A DNA stretch of 11,968 nt, from assembly GCA_018714665.1 (NCBI GenBank), contig DVNA01000018.1, positions 1 through 11,968 of the forward strand, written 5' to 3'. Numbering within the stretch: the stretch's first letter is position 1; every line of letters begins with the position of its first letter. The stretch comes from Candidatus Gallibacteroides avistercoris (GTDB lineage: Bacteria > Bacteroidota > Bacteroidia > Bacteroidales > CHK158-818). A program made the position numbers and the translations under genes. Positions 1 through 5,613 of this stretch are shown in pieces. The notes beneath the pieces were generated by a model. It did no database searches, had not been told where the DNA came from, and saw only the letters and a list, made by a program, of their open reading frames with translations.

Positions 1-1
1 A

Positions 2-346
2 AAAATATCGGACAGCCGTCCGTCCGAACCGAGCAGCCAGATACGCGAGCGGGTCATCCGTGCCCGGGAGATACAGTCGCAACGATTCAAGGGAGAGCCC
101 GGCATTTATTGCAATGCCCAGATGAACACCAAACAACTGACGCGCTACGCCGAACCGGATGCACAAGGGAAACAGCGACTGAAAGCAGCCATGAACCGGC
201 TGTCGCTCTCGGCACGGGCATACGACCGGATACTCAAAGTGGCCCGTACCATTGCCGACCTCGACAACAGCCCCTCGGTAAAGGTACAGCACATCTCCGA
301 AGCCATCACATACCGCAACCTAGACCGCGAAAACTGGGCCCAATAA
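2..346 (+). CDS. YifB/ComM-family Mg-chelatase-like AAA+ ATPase, C-terminal end (partial)
   Basis: The frame is open from the left edge and ends at TAA 344-346, so only the last 114 residues are visible. They match the C-terminal domain of the YifB/ComM family: the stretch RERVIRAREIQSQRF, then CNAQM, then RLSLSARAYDRILKVARTIADL and a final HISEAITYR segment. This helical domain follows the AAA+ ATPase core, which lies outside the window. In gamma-proteobacteria ComM is a helicase that supports integration of transforming DNA. In Bacteroidota the family is common but its role is less certain, so no symbol is given. The next gene has its own promoter about 55 bp downstream. Confidence 0.88.
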   Translation, partial: KISDSRPSEPSSQIRERVIRAREIQSQRFKGEPGIYCNAQMNTKQLTRYAEPDAQGKQRLKAAMNRLSLSARAYDRILKVARTIADLDNSPSVKVQHISEAITYRNLDRENWAQ

Positions 347-350
347 CCCG

Positions 351-372
351 GTACCCGACCCGAGTACCCGAC
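351..372. repeat. Short tandem direct repeat (13-bp period) after the ATPase gene
   Basis: GTACCCGAC occurs at 351-359 and again at 364-372, a 13-bp period. The pair is flanked by CCGGT (348-352) and ACCGG (374-378), which could form a loose 5-bp stem. It lies just behind the stop codon, but no T-run follows directly, so it is not a convincing terminator. It may be chance in a GC-rich stretch. Confidence 0.35.
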
Positions 373-401
373 AACCGGCGTATTAACAAAACAAAAAAAC
401 G

Positions 402-431
402 TTGCCGTTTACAGTCTAATTCGTATCTTTG
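402..431 (+). promoter_or_regulatory. Bacteroidota-type promoter of the BamE-like lipoprotein gene
   Basis: TTG at 402-404, a 19-bp gap and TATCTTTG at 424-431 match the -33/-7 consensus of Bacteroides sigma-ABfr promoters. Transcription should start near 437, leaving a leader of about 90 nt before the ATG at 530. Within that leader are a perfect 6-bp hairpin at 435-450 (ACCGTT, loop TACC, AACGGT) and a six-codon ORF at 468-488 (MKEFST). Confidence 0.75.
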
Positions 432-529
432 ATAACCGTTTACCAACGGTACGTTGACGAGAAAGAGATGAAAGAGTTCTCTACCTGAGAGTTTTTGAGA
501 AATGGATAATCCACAAAAAGACAGACGAG

Positions 530-865
530 ATGATGAAACACTATTTCCGGAATATGTTAGTTGCAGGATGTTCAATCCTTTGTATGTCCAGTTGCAGTTC
601 GCTGTACCATACCAGGTATGTCAATAGCGACGTCAAGATAGGTATGTCGAAAGAGGCACTCGTAGCCCAATACGGGCGACCCTACTCGGAAGAGATGTAC
701 GAAGAGGACGGTACGCTGACCGAGGTACTGGGCTACAAAGAAACCCTGGCACAAGGCTATATGCTCAAAACACTTTTCTATTTTAAAGATGGAAAGCTCA
801 CCCGAAAAACCCAGGAAGAGTTGCAACCGGTTCAGCCCCCGGAGGTAGTGGTAAAGAAAAAATAA
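530..865 (+). CDS. Small lipoprotein with BamE/SmpA-like domain
   Basis: The 111-residue protein begins with a lipoprotein signal: a basic N-terminus, a hydrophobic stretch and the lipobox-like LCMSSC with the lipidated cysteine at C22. The mature part contains VKIGMSKEALVAQYGRP (residues 35-51), the characteristic beginning of the BamE/SmpA/OmlA fold, then a second half with strands around GYMLKTLFYFKDGKL (76-90). A proline- and lysine-rich tail ends the protein. BamE-fold lipoproteins sit in the outer membrane or periplasm and often help outer-membrane assembly, but many Bacteroidota paralogues have no known job. ATG 530 and ATG 533 are both possible starts. The gene has its own promoter at 402-431. 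Confidence 0.8.
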   Translation: MMKHYFRNMLVAGCSILCMSSCSSLYHTRYVNSDVKIGMSKEALVAQYGRPYSEEMYEEDGTLTEVLGYKETLAQGYMLKTLFYFKDGKLTRKTQEELQPVQPPEVVVKKK

Positions 866-957
866 CCGGTGTTTCTCTTACGTGAAGCAAGCCACTCGCT
901 ACCTTCCAACATTATCTGCACACAAACGCCCCCAATAGAAAGAAAAACAAGCTAACC

Positions 958-1215
958 ATGAAATACATATTACTAACGGTCTGTCTGTTTTTAGGCTCAT
1001 GCGGCATTACAACCCAAATGACTTATAAAAACGGTTATATACAAAATAGCGACAAAGTTATAGGGAACTATGCGAATGGATATATCTTTGATAAAGATCG
1101 AAATATCAAGGGTTATTACGCAAACGGCTTTATCTACGACAATAACCACCGCATGATAGGCCGTTATAACAATGGATTTGTAAAGCTGAACAACGAAAAT
1201 AAAACGGGGAAATAA
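958..1215 (+). CDS. Small repeat-containing lipoprotein, function unknown
   Basis: The 85-residue protein has a short lipoprotein signal (hydrophobic residues 4-13, lipobox LGSC with C15) and then consists almost entirely of four tandem repeats of about 16 residues, starting at Y23, Y38, Y54 and Y70. Each repeat carries Y-x-N-G-[YF]-[IV] and, in the first three, ends near a conserved [IVM]-[GK]. The unit resembles the short beta-flower or blade-like repeats of some Bacteroidota proteins, which suggests a small all-beta surface or periplasmic protein; this is inference. The codons of the four units have diverged, so it is not a recent DNA duplication. No Bacteroidota promoter is visible in the 92 bp before it, so read-through from the upstream lipoprotein gene is possible. 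Confidence 0.7.
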   Translation: MKYILLTVCLFLGSCGITTQMTYKNGYIQNSDKVIGNYANGYIFDKDRNIKGYYANGFIYDNNHRMIGRYNNGFVKLNNENKTGK

Positions 1216-1429
1216 CAAACACCCCAAAACAAACGTCGTTCCAGATTTGCAAGATAACAACAAACAAAGGTATATTCCCATCGGATACCCCCCTCCGACG
1301 TGGCAGAACCCAACCCGACAACAGGCAATTCATACGTTCTATTATGTCCTTTGTTTCTACACGTTAAAAAGCAACTTGCAGATATCCCTTTCTATACGAC
1401 ATTACACCGGTCTCTATTCTCTATCGGGT

Positions 1430-1444
1430 TCTCCTGCCAGGAGA
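1430..1444. other. Small hairpin in the 268-bp stretch between convergent genes
   Basis: The space between 1216 and 1483 separates a rightward gene from the end of the leftward redox operon. I see no convincing coding sequence in it. Its one structure is the inverted repeat TCTCCT-GCC-AGGAGA at 1430-1444. No T-run follows on either strand, so a terminator function is uncertain. Confidence 0.35.
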
Positions 1445-1483
1445 TAGACGAGAAGGTGCACACTTGTCTGCTCCACCATAGAA

Positions 1484-2134
1484 TTACCGGTCTGACCCTT
1501 TCGTCTGGATTTTTCTCATGGACATTGATCTTTTAGGACATTGCGAAATACATGTTCCGCATTTTATACAGTCCGGATCGAGTAGCCCGTCTGCCACATC
1601 TTTGGCTTTGTACGGTTTTAATTGCATGGGACATACTTTGGCACAACGCCTGCATAAGACACAACCCTGGTCAACGTGTATATTCTTGAAAGTATCCTTG
1701 TGTTTGTATGGTGCTACCTTCGCCGAGAGGGTACCCATCGGACAAAACGTACACCAGACTCTTGGAGAGTAGATTATACCGAGCACCGTAGCCACCACGG
1801 TAGTAACCAAAATGATATTCCAGAAAACGCCTCCCATGGCCCCCCAATCACCCCACGCAAAATACATCTGGACGCCGAATACGGCAAAAATGAAAAACAG
1901 CATGAACAGCCTGAACCCTTCACTTCGGACAAAATCGGGGATTTTCCTGTTTCTGCTTACCCGGCTTATCAACTTGTCGTAATAGCTGCCTCTCGGACAA
2001 TAATGTCCGCACCAGTACCTTCCTTTGAAAACAGACAGAACAACCGGCGCTACCATACACACAATAGCCAAAAGGCCGATTATAGGATAGAAAAATCCTA
2101 CAACAATGAATATCAGCAAAACCCAGTATAGCAT
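1484..2134 (-). CDS. NapH/NosR-like membrane polyferredoxin (4Fe-4S)
   Basis: The 216-residue protein has two hydrophobic stretches at the N-terminus (about 2-35), further membrane segments at about 74-93 and 103-122, and cytoplasmic iron-sulfur motifs. The pairs CGHYCP (C42, C46) and CTFCP (C128, C131) are typical of the NapH/NosR/RdxA polyferredoxin family. The C-terminus has two classic [4Fe-4S] motifs, C158-x2-C161-x2-C164-x3-C168-P and C189-x2-C192-x2-C195-x3-C199-P. Such proteins move electrons between the quinone pool or the membrane and soluble partners. It is last in an operon behind thioredoxin and a ferredoxin, with a 13-bp gap to the latter, so it probably exchanges electrons with them. 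It is not part of an obvious nap or nos cluster. Confidence 0.82.
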   Translation of the reverse strand: MLYWVLLIFIVVGFFYPIIGLLAIVCMVAPVVLSVFKGRYWCGHYCPRGSYYDKLISRVSRNRKIPDFVRSEGFRLFMLFFIFAVFGVQMYFAWGDWGAMGGVFWNIILVTTVVATVLGIIYSPRVWCTFCPMGTLSAKVAPYKHKDTFKNIHVDQGCVLCRRCAKVCPMQLKPYKAKDVADGLLDPDCIKCGTCISQCPKRSMSMRKIQTKGSDR

Positions 2135-2147
2135 ATTGATTGTTGAT

Positions 2148-2330
2148 TCATCTGTTTACAACCGCGTGCATCGGACAACGCTTGGCACACTTTCCGCACC
2201 TGATACACTTCTCGTCGTCAATAACAGGCAAACCGTCCTTATTTTGATGAATGGCATTTACAGGACAAATAGCGATAAGAGGACACACATGGTTCTGTGG
2301 ACAAACAGCAGGGTCTATAAAATAGTGCAT
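2148..2330 (-). CDS. Small ferredoxin, one standard and one atypical 4Fe-4S motif
   Basis: The 60-residue protein has the layout of a bacterial two-cluster ferredoxin. The second motif is regular: C42-x2-C45-x2-C48-x3-C52-P. The first is not: C10-PQNHV-C16-PLIAI-C22-P, so a cysteine is missing and the spacing is changed. By analogy with two-cluster ferredoxins, C22 would complete the second cluster. The first would have only C10, C16 and C52, perhaps with H14 or as a [3Fe-4S] centre. I recall similar CPxNHxCP ferredoxins in other anaerobes, so this is likely a natural subfamily and not a damaged copy. The start lies 3 bp after the thioredoxin stop, which implies tight co-translation. Confidence 0.85.
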   Translation of the reverse strand: MHYFIDPAVCPQNHVCPLIAICPVNAIHQNKDGLPVIDDEKCIRCGKCAKRCPMHAVVNR

Positions 2331-2333
2331 ATA

Positions 2334-2696
2334 TTACTGATTTAAAAGGATTGTTTTTATTGCTTCATTCAAAGAGTTTTTAGACAATGCGCCCTGAGAC
2401 ATCTGTGGGTTACCCGTCATGGGAATAAAAAGAATGGAAGGTACCCCCCTGATGCCGAATAAAGAGGCGAGAATCTCTTCTTCTTCCACGTTTACCTTAT
2501 ATACATCCACCTGGCCTTCATATTCTCCGGCTATCTCGTCAAGTATGGGAGCCAGCATTTTACACGGGCCACACCACGATGCATAAAAATCTATTATTGC
2601 CGGACGCGCCCCCAAGAACTTCCACTCGTTAGGGTTGGTTTCAAAATCCACGATTTTTTCCAGAAATGCTGCCTTTGTCAAATTCTTTGCTTTCAT
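2334..2696 (-). CDS. Thioredoxin
   Basis: The 120-residue protein is a complete classical thioredoxin. It has the active site W41-C42-G-P-C45-K preceded by the strand AIIDFYAS, the partner segment YKVNVEEEEILASLFGIRGVPSILF, and the cis-proline P86. It reduces disulfides of target proteins such as peroxiredoxins in the cytoplasm; no signal peptide is seen. The start is set at ATG 2696 (MKAKNLTK). The frame is open further upstream to 2912, but that extension runs through the promoter region and into oxyR and has no thioredoxin character. It is the first gene of the operon with the ferredoxin and polyferredoxin, and the OxyR-like operator upstream suggests peroxide induction. Confidence 0.93.
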   Translation of the reverse strand: MKAKNLTKAAFLEKIVDFETNPNEWKFLGARPAIIDFYASWCGPCKMLAPILDEIAGEYEGQVDVYKVNVEEEEILASLFGIRGVPSILFIPMTGNPQMSQGALSKNSLNEAIKTILLNQ

Positions 2697-2747
2697 AAAA
2701 CGGAATGTAATATTAATGTTATTGAACTTTTCTATTGATTTATGTTG

Positions 2748-2778
2748 CAAAATTATTCCCAGACCGATAGAGAAACAA
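2748..2778 (-). promoter_or_regulatory. Promoter of the thioredoxin-ferredoxin-polyferredoxin operon
   Basis: On the minus strand TTG (complement of 2776-2778), a 20-bp gap and TAATTTTG (complement of 2748-2755) fit the Bacteroidota promoter consensus. The transcript would start near 2742, about 45 nt before the thioredoxin ATG. The predicted OxyR site begins exactly at the -33 element, the place where a LysR-type activator would contact RNA polymerase. Confidence 0.65.
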
Positions 2779-2813
2779 CAGTATTTATCTATCTTTGTAT
2801 AGATAAAATCTAT
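2778..2813. promoter_or_regulatory. Predicted OxyR operator (two dyad half-sites)
   Basis: The half-site 2799-2813 (ATAG-ATAAAAT-CTAT) fits every fixed position of ATAGnTnnnAnCTAT, the motif known for E. coli OxyR. The other half, 2778-2792 (ACAG-TATTTAT-CTAT), fits 8 of 10 fixed positions. The centre gap is 6 bp instead of the canonical 7. An inner dyad, TATCTAT-6 bp-ATAGATA, spans 2786-2805. The site covers the oxyR -7 box and start and lies directly upstream of the thioredoxin operon promoter. Autorepression of oxyR and activation of the operon follow as inference. Confidence 0.65.
2790..2797 (+). promoter_or_regulatory. -7 element of the oxyR promoter
   Basis: TATCTTTG is an exact -7 consensus. 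No TTG lies at the expected -33 position (2768-2770 reads TAG), so the promoter may be modest. Start of transcription near 2803 would leave a 5' leader of only about 16 nt. The box lies inside the predicted OxyR operator. Confidence 0.65.
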
Positions 2814-2818
2814 AAGGT

Positions 2819-3748
2819 ATGACCCTGCAACAGATGGAATACATAGTGGCTTTGGACAAGTACCGCCATTTTGTGCTTGCCGCCGAAGCGTGTGGCGTAA
2901 CACAGCCGACACTCAGCGCAATGATACAGAAACTGGAAGAAGAACTGGATGTAAAAATATTCAACAGAGAGAGAAAGAACATATCGCCGACAACCATCGG
3001 CAAGAAAATAATCAGGCAGGCACAAATCGCCCTGAACGAGTCTCAACGGATAAAAGAGGTTGTATCGGACGAGACTGATAGCATGAACGGAACACTTCGT
3101 ATCGGTATATTACCGACAGTAGCCCCCTACATAGTGCCCGATTTCATATTCAGGTTCAGCCATTCCTATCCAAATGTAAAACTGTTTATAGACGAAAAGG
3201 AGAGCAATGCACTACTGCACGATCTGAAATTCGGAGACATAGACATGGCCATAGGTGTGCAACCAAAAGAAACAGCCAATATATTTTCCATCCCGATATA
3301 CGTTGAAAAGTTTGTGGCCTACTTTTCCAACAAATGCAACAAGGCGCGTGAAATAATATCCAGCGGACACCTACCGGCCGAACATATGTGGATACTCAAA
3401 GAGGGACATTGCGCATCGAACGAAACACAAAGTTTCTGTCACAACATGAATATAGGCAACCGTATCTACGAAGCCGGAAGCATAGACACCCTGGTCCGGA
3501 TTGTTGACAGAAACGGAGGATATACAATCATACCGGAACTGCATATCAATTTTCTATCCGAAGAACAGAAAAAAAATACCGCATATCTGAATATGGAAAC
3601 ACCCACACAAAGAACCGTATCTCTTCTCATAAAAGAAGACTTCATAAGGGAGAGAATGTTAAACGCCGTACTGAGTACACTGAATGCCATAATACCGGCT
3701 CACATGGTAGAAGCGAGAATAAAAAAGGGCCCGATACGACTGAAATAA
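2819..3748 (+). CDS. oxyR: Peroxide-sensing LysR-family regulator OxyR
   Basis: The 309-residue protein has a LysR-type winged helix-turn-helix at residues 1-60 (MTLQQMEYIVAL, then AAEACGVTQPTLSAMIQKLEEEL) and an effector-binding domain from about residue 91 (GTLRIGILPTVAPYIVP). The diagnostic feature is GHC198-x8-C207, aligned with the C199/C208 pair of E. coli OxyR that forms the disulfide on contact with hydrogen peroxide; the local context KEGHCASNETQSFC also resembles the E. coli protein. Oxidised OxyR activates peroxide defence genes. It is divergent from the thioredoxin operon and shares a 122-bp regulatory region with it that contains an OxyR-like operator. No clear terminator is seen in the 103 bp before the CRISPR array, which is transcribed in the same direction. 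Confidence 0.93.
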   Translation: MTLQQMEYIVALDKYRHFVLAAEACGVTQPTLSAMIQKLEEELDVKIFNRERKNISPTTIGKKIIRQAQIALNESQRIKEVVSDETDSMNGTLRIGILPTVAPYIVPDFIFRFSHSYPNVKLFIDEKESNALLHDLKFGDIDMAIGVQPKETANIFSIPIYVEKFVAYFSNKCNKAREIISSGHLPAEHMWILKEGHCASNETQSFCHNMNIGNRIYEAGSIDTLVRIVDRNGGYTIIPELHINFLSEEQKKNTAYLNMETPTQRTVSLLIKEDFIRERMLNAVLSTLNAIIPAHMVEARIKKGPIRLK

Positions 3749-3851
3749 AATCGGATAACCATAAAAACCTCCGTGTAATAATTTATCGAAAAACCTGTAT
3801 CCACATTTCAAATCATACATAGAAGAATAAAGGCCACGCTCACCGAGCACA

Positions 3852-4206
3852 ATTACCATTTGCTTTCAAGTTTATATCTTTGACATATTAGATACAGCGA
3901 AAGGGATAGAATACTATGATGCTTATTTGTTGTAATTTGCTTTCAAGTTTATATCTTTGACATATTAGATACAGCCCTCTATCAAATTAAAACCCAGATG
4001 TTTTTGTTGTAATTTGCTTTCAAGTTTATATCTTTGACATATTAGATACAGCAAGGGCTCAATTCATTTTGAGTCTCGTGGTGTTGTAATTTGCTTTCAA
4101 GTTTATATCTTTGACATATTAGATACAGCTAGCCAAAAAAACACCGCTTACGCGATGCAGTTGTAATTTGCTTTCAAGTTTATATCTTTGACATATTAGA
4201 TACAGC
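3852..4206 (+). CRISPR. Type II-C CRISPR array, 5 repeats of 47 bp and 4 spacers of 30 bp
   Basis: Repeats lie at 3852-3898, 3929-3975, 4006-4052, 4083-4129 and 4160-4206. The spacers are 3899-3928, 3976-4005, 4053-4082 and 4130-4159, all exactly 30 bp. Repeats 2-5 are identical: they begin GTTGTAATTTGCTTTC, contain TATCTTTG at repeat positions 24-31 and end GATACAGC. Repeat 1 differs at positions 1, 4, 5 and 6 only. The orientation is set by the tracrRNA anti-repeat, which pairs with the 5' half of the repeat, so crRNAs read as spacer followed by repeat on the + strand. The 47/30 geometry and the repeat resemble the II-C arrays of Bacteroides fragilis. Repeats 2-5 carry TTG at positions 2-4 and TATCTTTG 19 bp later, a complete Bacteroidota promoter. 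The decayed repeat is at the end far from cas, so new spacers probably enter near 4206. Confidence 0.97.
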
Positions 4207-4281
4207 GCAATGTGTATAAAAGTTTATATGTCAAACAATTATTCAAACAATTACAATAAAAAAATCAGCTGTATTTACGCG
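4207..4281. other. AT-rich leader-like region between array and terminator
   Basis: This stretch joins the intact end of the array. It contains the near-tandem repeat TCAAACAATTA at 4231-4241 and 4243-4253 (12-bp period). Read on the minus strand it also holds TTGTAATT (4249-4256) and TTTGACATAT (4226-4235), both exact words of the CRISPR repeat in the same order but closer together. The location suggests the adaptation leader used by Cas1-Cas2; that is inferred from position and array polarity only. Confidence 0.45.
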
Positions 4282-4315
4282 TAAACCCTACCTCAACAGT
4301 AGGGTTTATTGTTTT
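4282..4315 (+). terminator. Terminator between CRISPR array and cas2
   Basis: TAAACCCTAC (4282-4291) and GTAGGGTTTA (4299-4308) form a perfect 10-bp stem with a 7-nt loop, followed on the + strand by TTGTTTT. It would stop rightward array transcription before it runs antisense into cas2, whose stop codon is 16 bp further. On the minus strand the nearest T-run (complement of 4257-4263) is some 18 bp beyond the stem, so termination of the cas transcript is possible but weaker. Confidence 0.75.
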
Positions 4316-4324
4316 AACCGATTG

Positions 4325-4657
4325 TCAAAACAGTTCGAGTTGTTGTGGTTGTATAGTCGGTTTCTCCTCTTTTGCTCCACTGAAAAATTCCATCTGCCCG
4401 AACTGTTTGTCGGTTATACATAAAATACCGATATTACCCGAGGGTGGCAGCGACTGTTTGACCCGACGTATATGTACCTCGGCATTTTCACGGCTGGGAC
4501 AATGGCGCAGATAAATAGAAAACTGGAACATCGTAAACCCGTCGCACAAGAGTTTCTTGCGAAAATCGGCATAGCTCTTCTTTTCCTTCTTTGTCTCGGT
4601 AGGCAGGTCAAAAAATACCAGTATCCACATAATGCGATATTCACTAAAACGTTCCAT
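4325..4657 (-). CDS. cas2: CRISPR-associated endoribonuclease/adaptation protein Cas2
   Basis: With the start at ATG 4657 the protein has 110 residues and begins MERFSEYRIMWILVFFDLPT, the typical N-terminus of type II Cas2; D17 in FFDLPT is the conserved metal-site aspartate. The body (YADFRKKLLCDGFTMFQFSIYLR, then the IGILCITDKQF strand) is the ferredoxin-like fold, with a short polar tail. Cas2 dimers bridge Cas1 dimers and hold the prespacer during integration. A frame extension to 4726 would overlap the end of cas1 and lacks Cas2 similarity. The gene follows cas1 by 17 bp and ends close to the array terminator. Confidence 0.95.
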   Translation of the reverse strand: MERFSEYRIMWILVFFDLPTETKKEKKSYADFRKKLLCDGFTMFQFSIYLRHCPSRENAEVHIRRVKQSLPPSGNIGILCITDKQFGQMEFFSGAKEEKPTIQPQQLELF

Positions 4658-4674
4658 AAAACTGGATGTTGAAC

Positions 4675-5613
4675 CTAAACGGATATCTCGGGATAGACTA
4701 TTTTTCGCAACTCTCCGCAAAAGCATTTATACAACGATGCCGTTGTCTGCCCCACCCCTACCATCAAGGGGCTGCGTTGGCCATTGATAATGATTTCGGT
4801 AACCGGGATAGACAACAACCGAGACTTGATGTCGAGGGTCAATTCTGAAACATCGTCCTGTTCTCTTACAATTTCACAAACCAGGTTATCTACATACGGC
4901 CTGTATGGTTCCATTATGTCGTCTGCCAGGCAATAGGCATTATAGCGGTTATGGTGGTGCAATCCCAGCGTCGGCAACATCCCGCTCGAAACCAGCGCCC
5001 GGGCTACTACTGCCCGCAATATGGCATACCCGTAATTGAGCAGGTTGTTGGGCGGTACTCCGTCGCGCTGTCGGCGAAACGATGCTACCTGTGGAAACAG
5101 ATTGGCCCAGTAATAGGCTGCCGCCCGGGCTTCCAGGTTATCGGCATCGCCGCTGCGAACATCCTTAGACCACACCATCATGTTTTTTACAATAACCCGG
5201 CGCTGCCGATGCAACACCGCCGCCTGATTGGCTATCTTGGCCTGTATGGTCTGTTGCCAAAGCTGCTTCTTTAACGGTACCGAGGCACTCAACTGTGCCC
5301 GGAACCGTTCGTTCTGGGTAGCATTGCCGCACAACGGCAACATCAACCCAACGGGCATACGGCTTTTATCGCAGGTAATAACGGCACAGTTGTTTTCCAG
5401 CAGGGCTTCGAGCAAGCCCTGCGTAACGGTTATCTGCTTATGGTCTAACACAACCACGCCTATATCCTCTATCGGGATGGTCCGCTCGGCGCTTTTCTGA
5501 AAGCTGTCGGGCAAGGAATCGTTTCCGGCCACCTCCGGAAGACGCAATACCAGCTGGGCATTACGCAGACTTAAATAGGCCGGATTCCCGAAATACAACG
5601 TGCGCTTTATCAT
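4675..5613 (-). CDS. cas1: CRISPR-associated integrase Cas1 (type II)
   Basis: The 312-residue protein is a full-length type II Cas1. The N-terminal beta domain begins MIKRTLYFGNPAYLSLRN. The catalytic all-alpha domain has E161 (NLEARAAAYYW), the family signature NNLLNYGYAILRA (189-201), the histidine cluster LGLHHHNRYNAYCLADD (H219-H221) and D231/D232 with E235. These are the residues that bind metal and join spacers to repeats. Its ATG overlaps the cas9 stop (ATGA, 5610-5613), so the two are translationally coupled. Together with Cas2, and by analogy with other type II systems probably with Cas9 choosing PAM-flanked prespacers, it carries out adaptation. No csn2 or cas4 is present, which defines subtype II-C. 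Confidence 0.96.
   Translation of the reverse strand: MIKRTLYFGNPAYLSLRNAQLVLRLPEVAGNDSLPDSFQKSAERTIPIEDIGVVVLDHKQITVTQGLLEALLENNCAVITCDKSRMPVGLMLPLCGNATQNERFRAQLSASVPLKKQLWQQTIQAKIANQAAVLHRQRRVIVKNMMVWSKDVRSGDADNLEARAAAYYWANLFPQVASFRRQRDGVPPNNLLNYGYAILRAVVARALVSSGMLPTLGLHHHNRYNAYCLADDIMEPYRPYVDNLVCEIVREQDDVSELTLDIKSRLLSIPVTEIIINGQRSPLMVGVGQTTASLYKCFCGELRKIVYPEISV

Noticed and set aside
476..520. Possible TPP riboswitch (CTGAGAG, later GGATAAT) before the lipoprotein gene
   Set aside because: The two words are too close, the stems of a THI element cannot be built, and the downstream gene has no link to thiamine.
1388..1397. 10-base match between spacer 1 and the minus strand (GAAAGGGATA)
   Set aside because: Ten bases out of 30, at the 5' edge of the spacer, with no continuation; expected by chance and not evidence of self-targeting.
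1247..1536. Two overlapping + strand frames (66 and 78 codons) between the repeat lipoprotein and the polyferredoxin gene
   Set aside because: Both lack a start signal and domain character, and the second runs into the antisense of the polyferredoxin gene.
2334..2912. Longer start for thioredoxin (192 residues)
   Set aside because: The extra 72 residues would be coded by the promoter region and the antisense of oxyR; thioredoxin similarity begins near ATG 2696.
3838..3848. GCTC-ACC-GAGC hairpin before the array as an oxyR terminator
   Set aside because: Only four base pairs and no following T-run; too weak to call.
4658..4726. Longer start for Cas2 (133 residues) overlapping cas1
   Set aside because: The extension is not Cas2-like, while MERFSEYRIMW from 4657 is the family's usual N-terminus.
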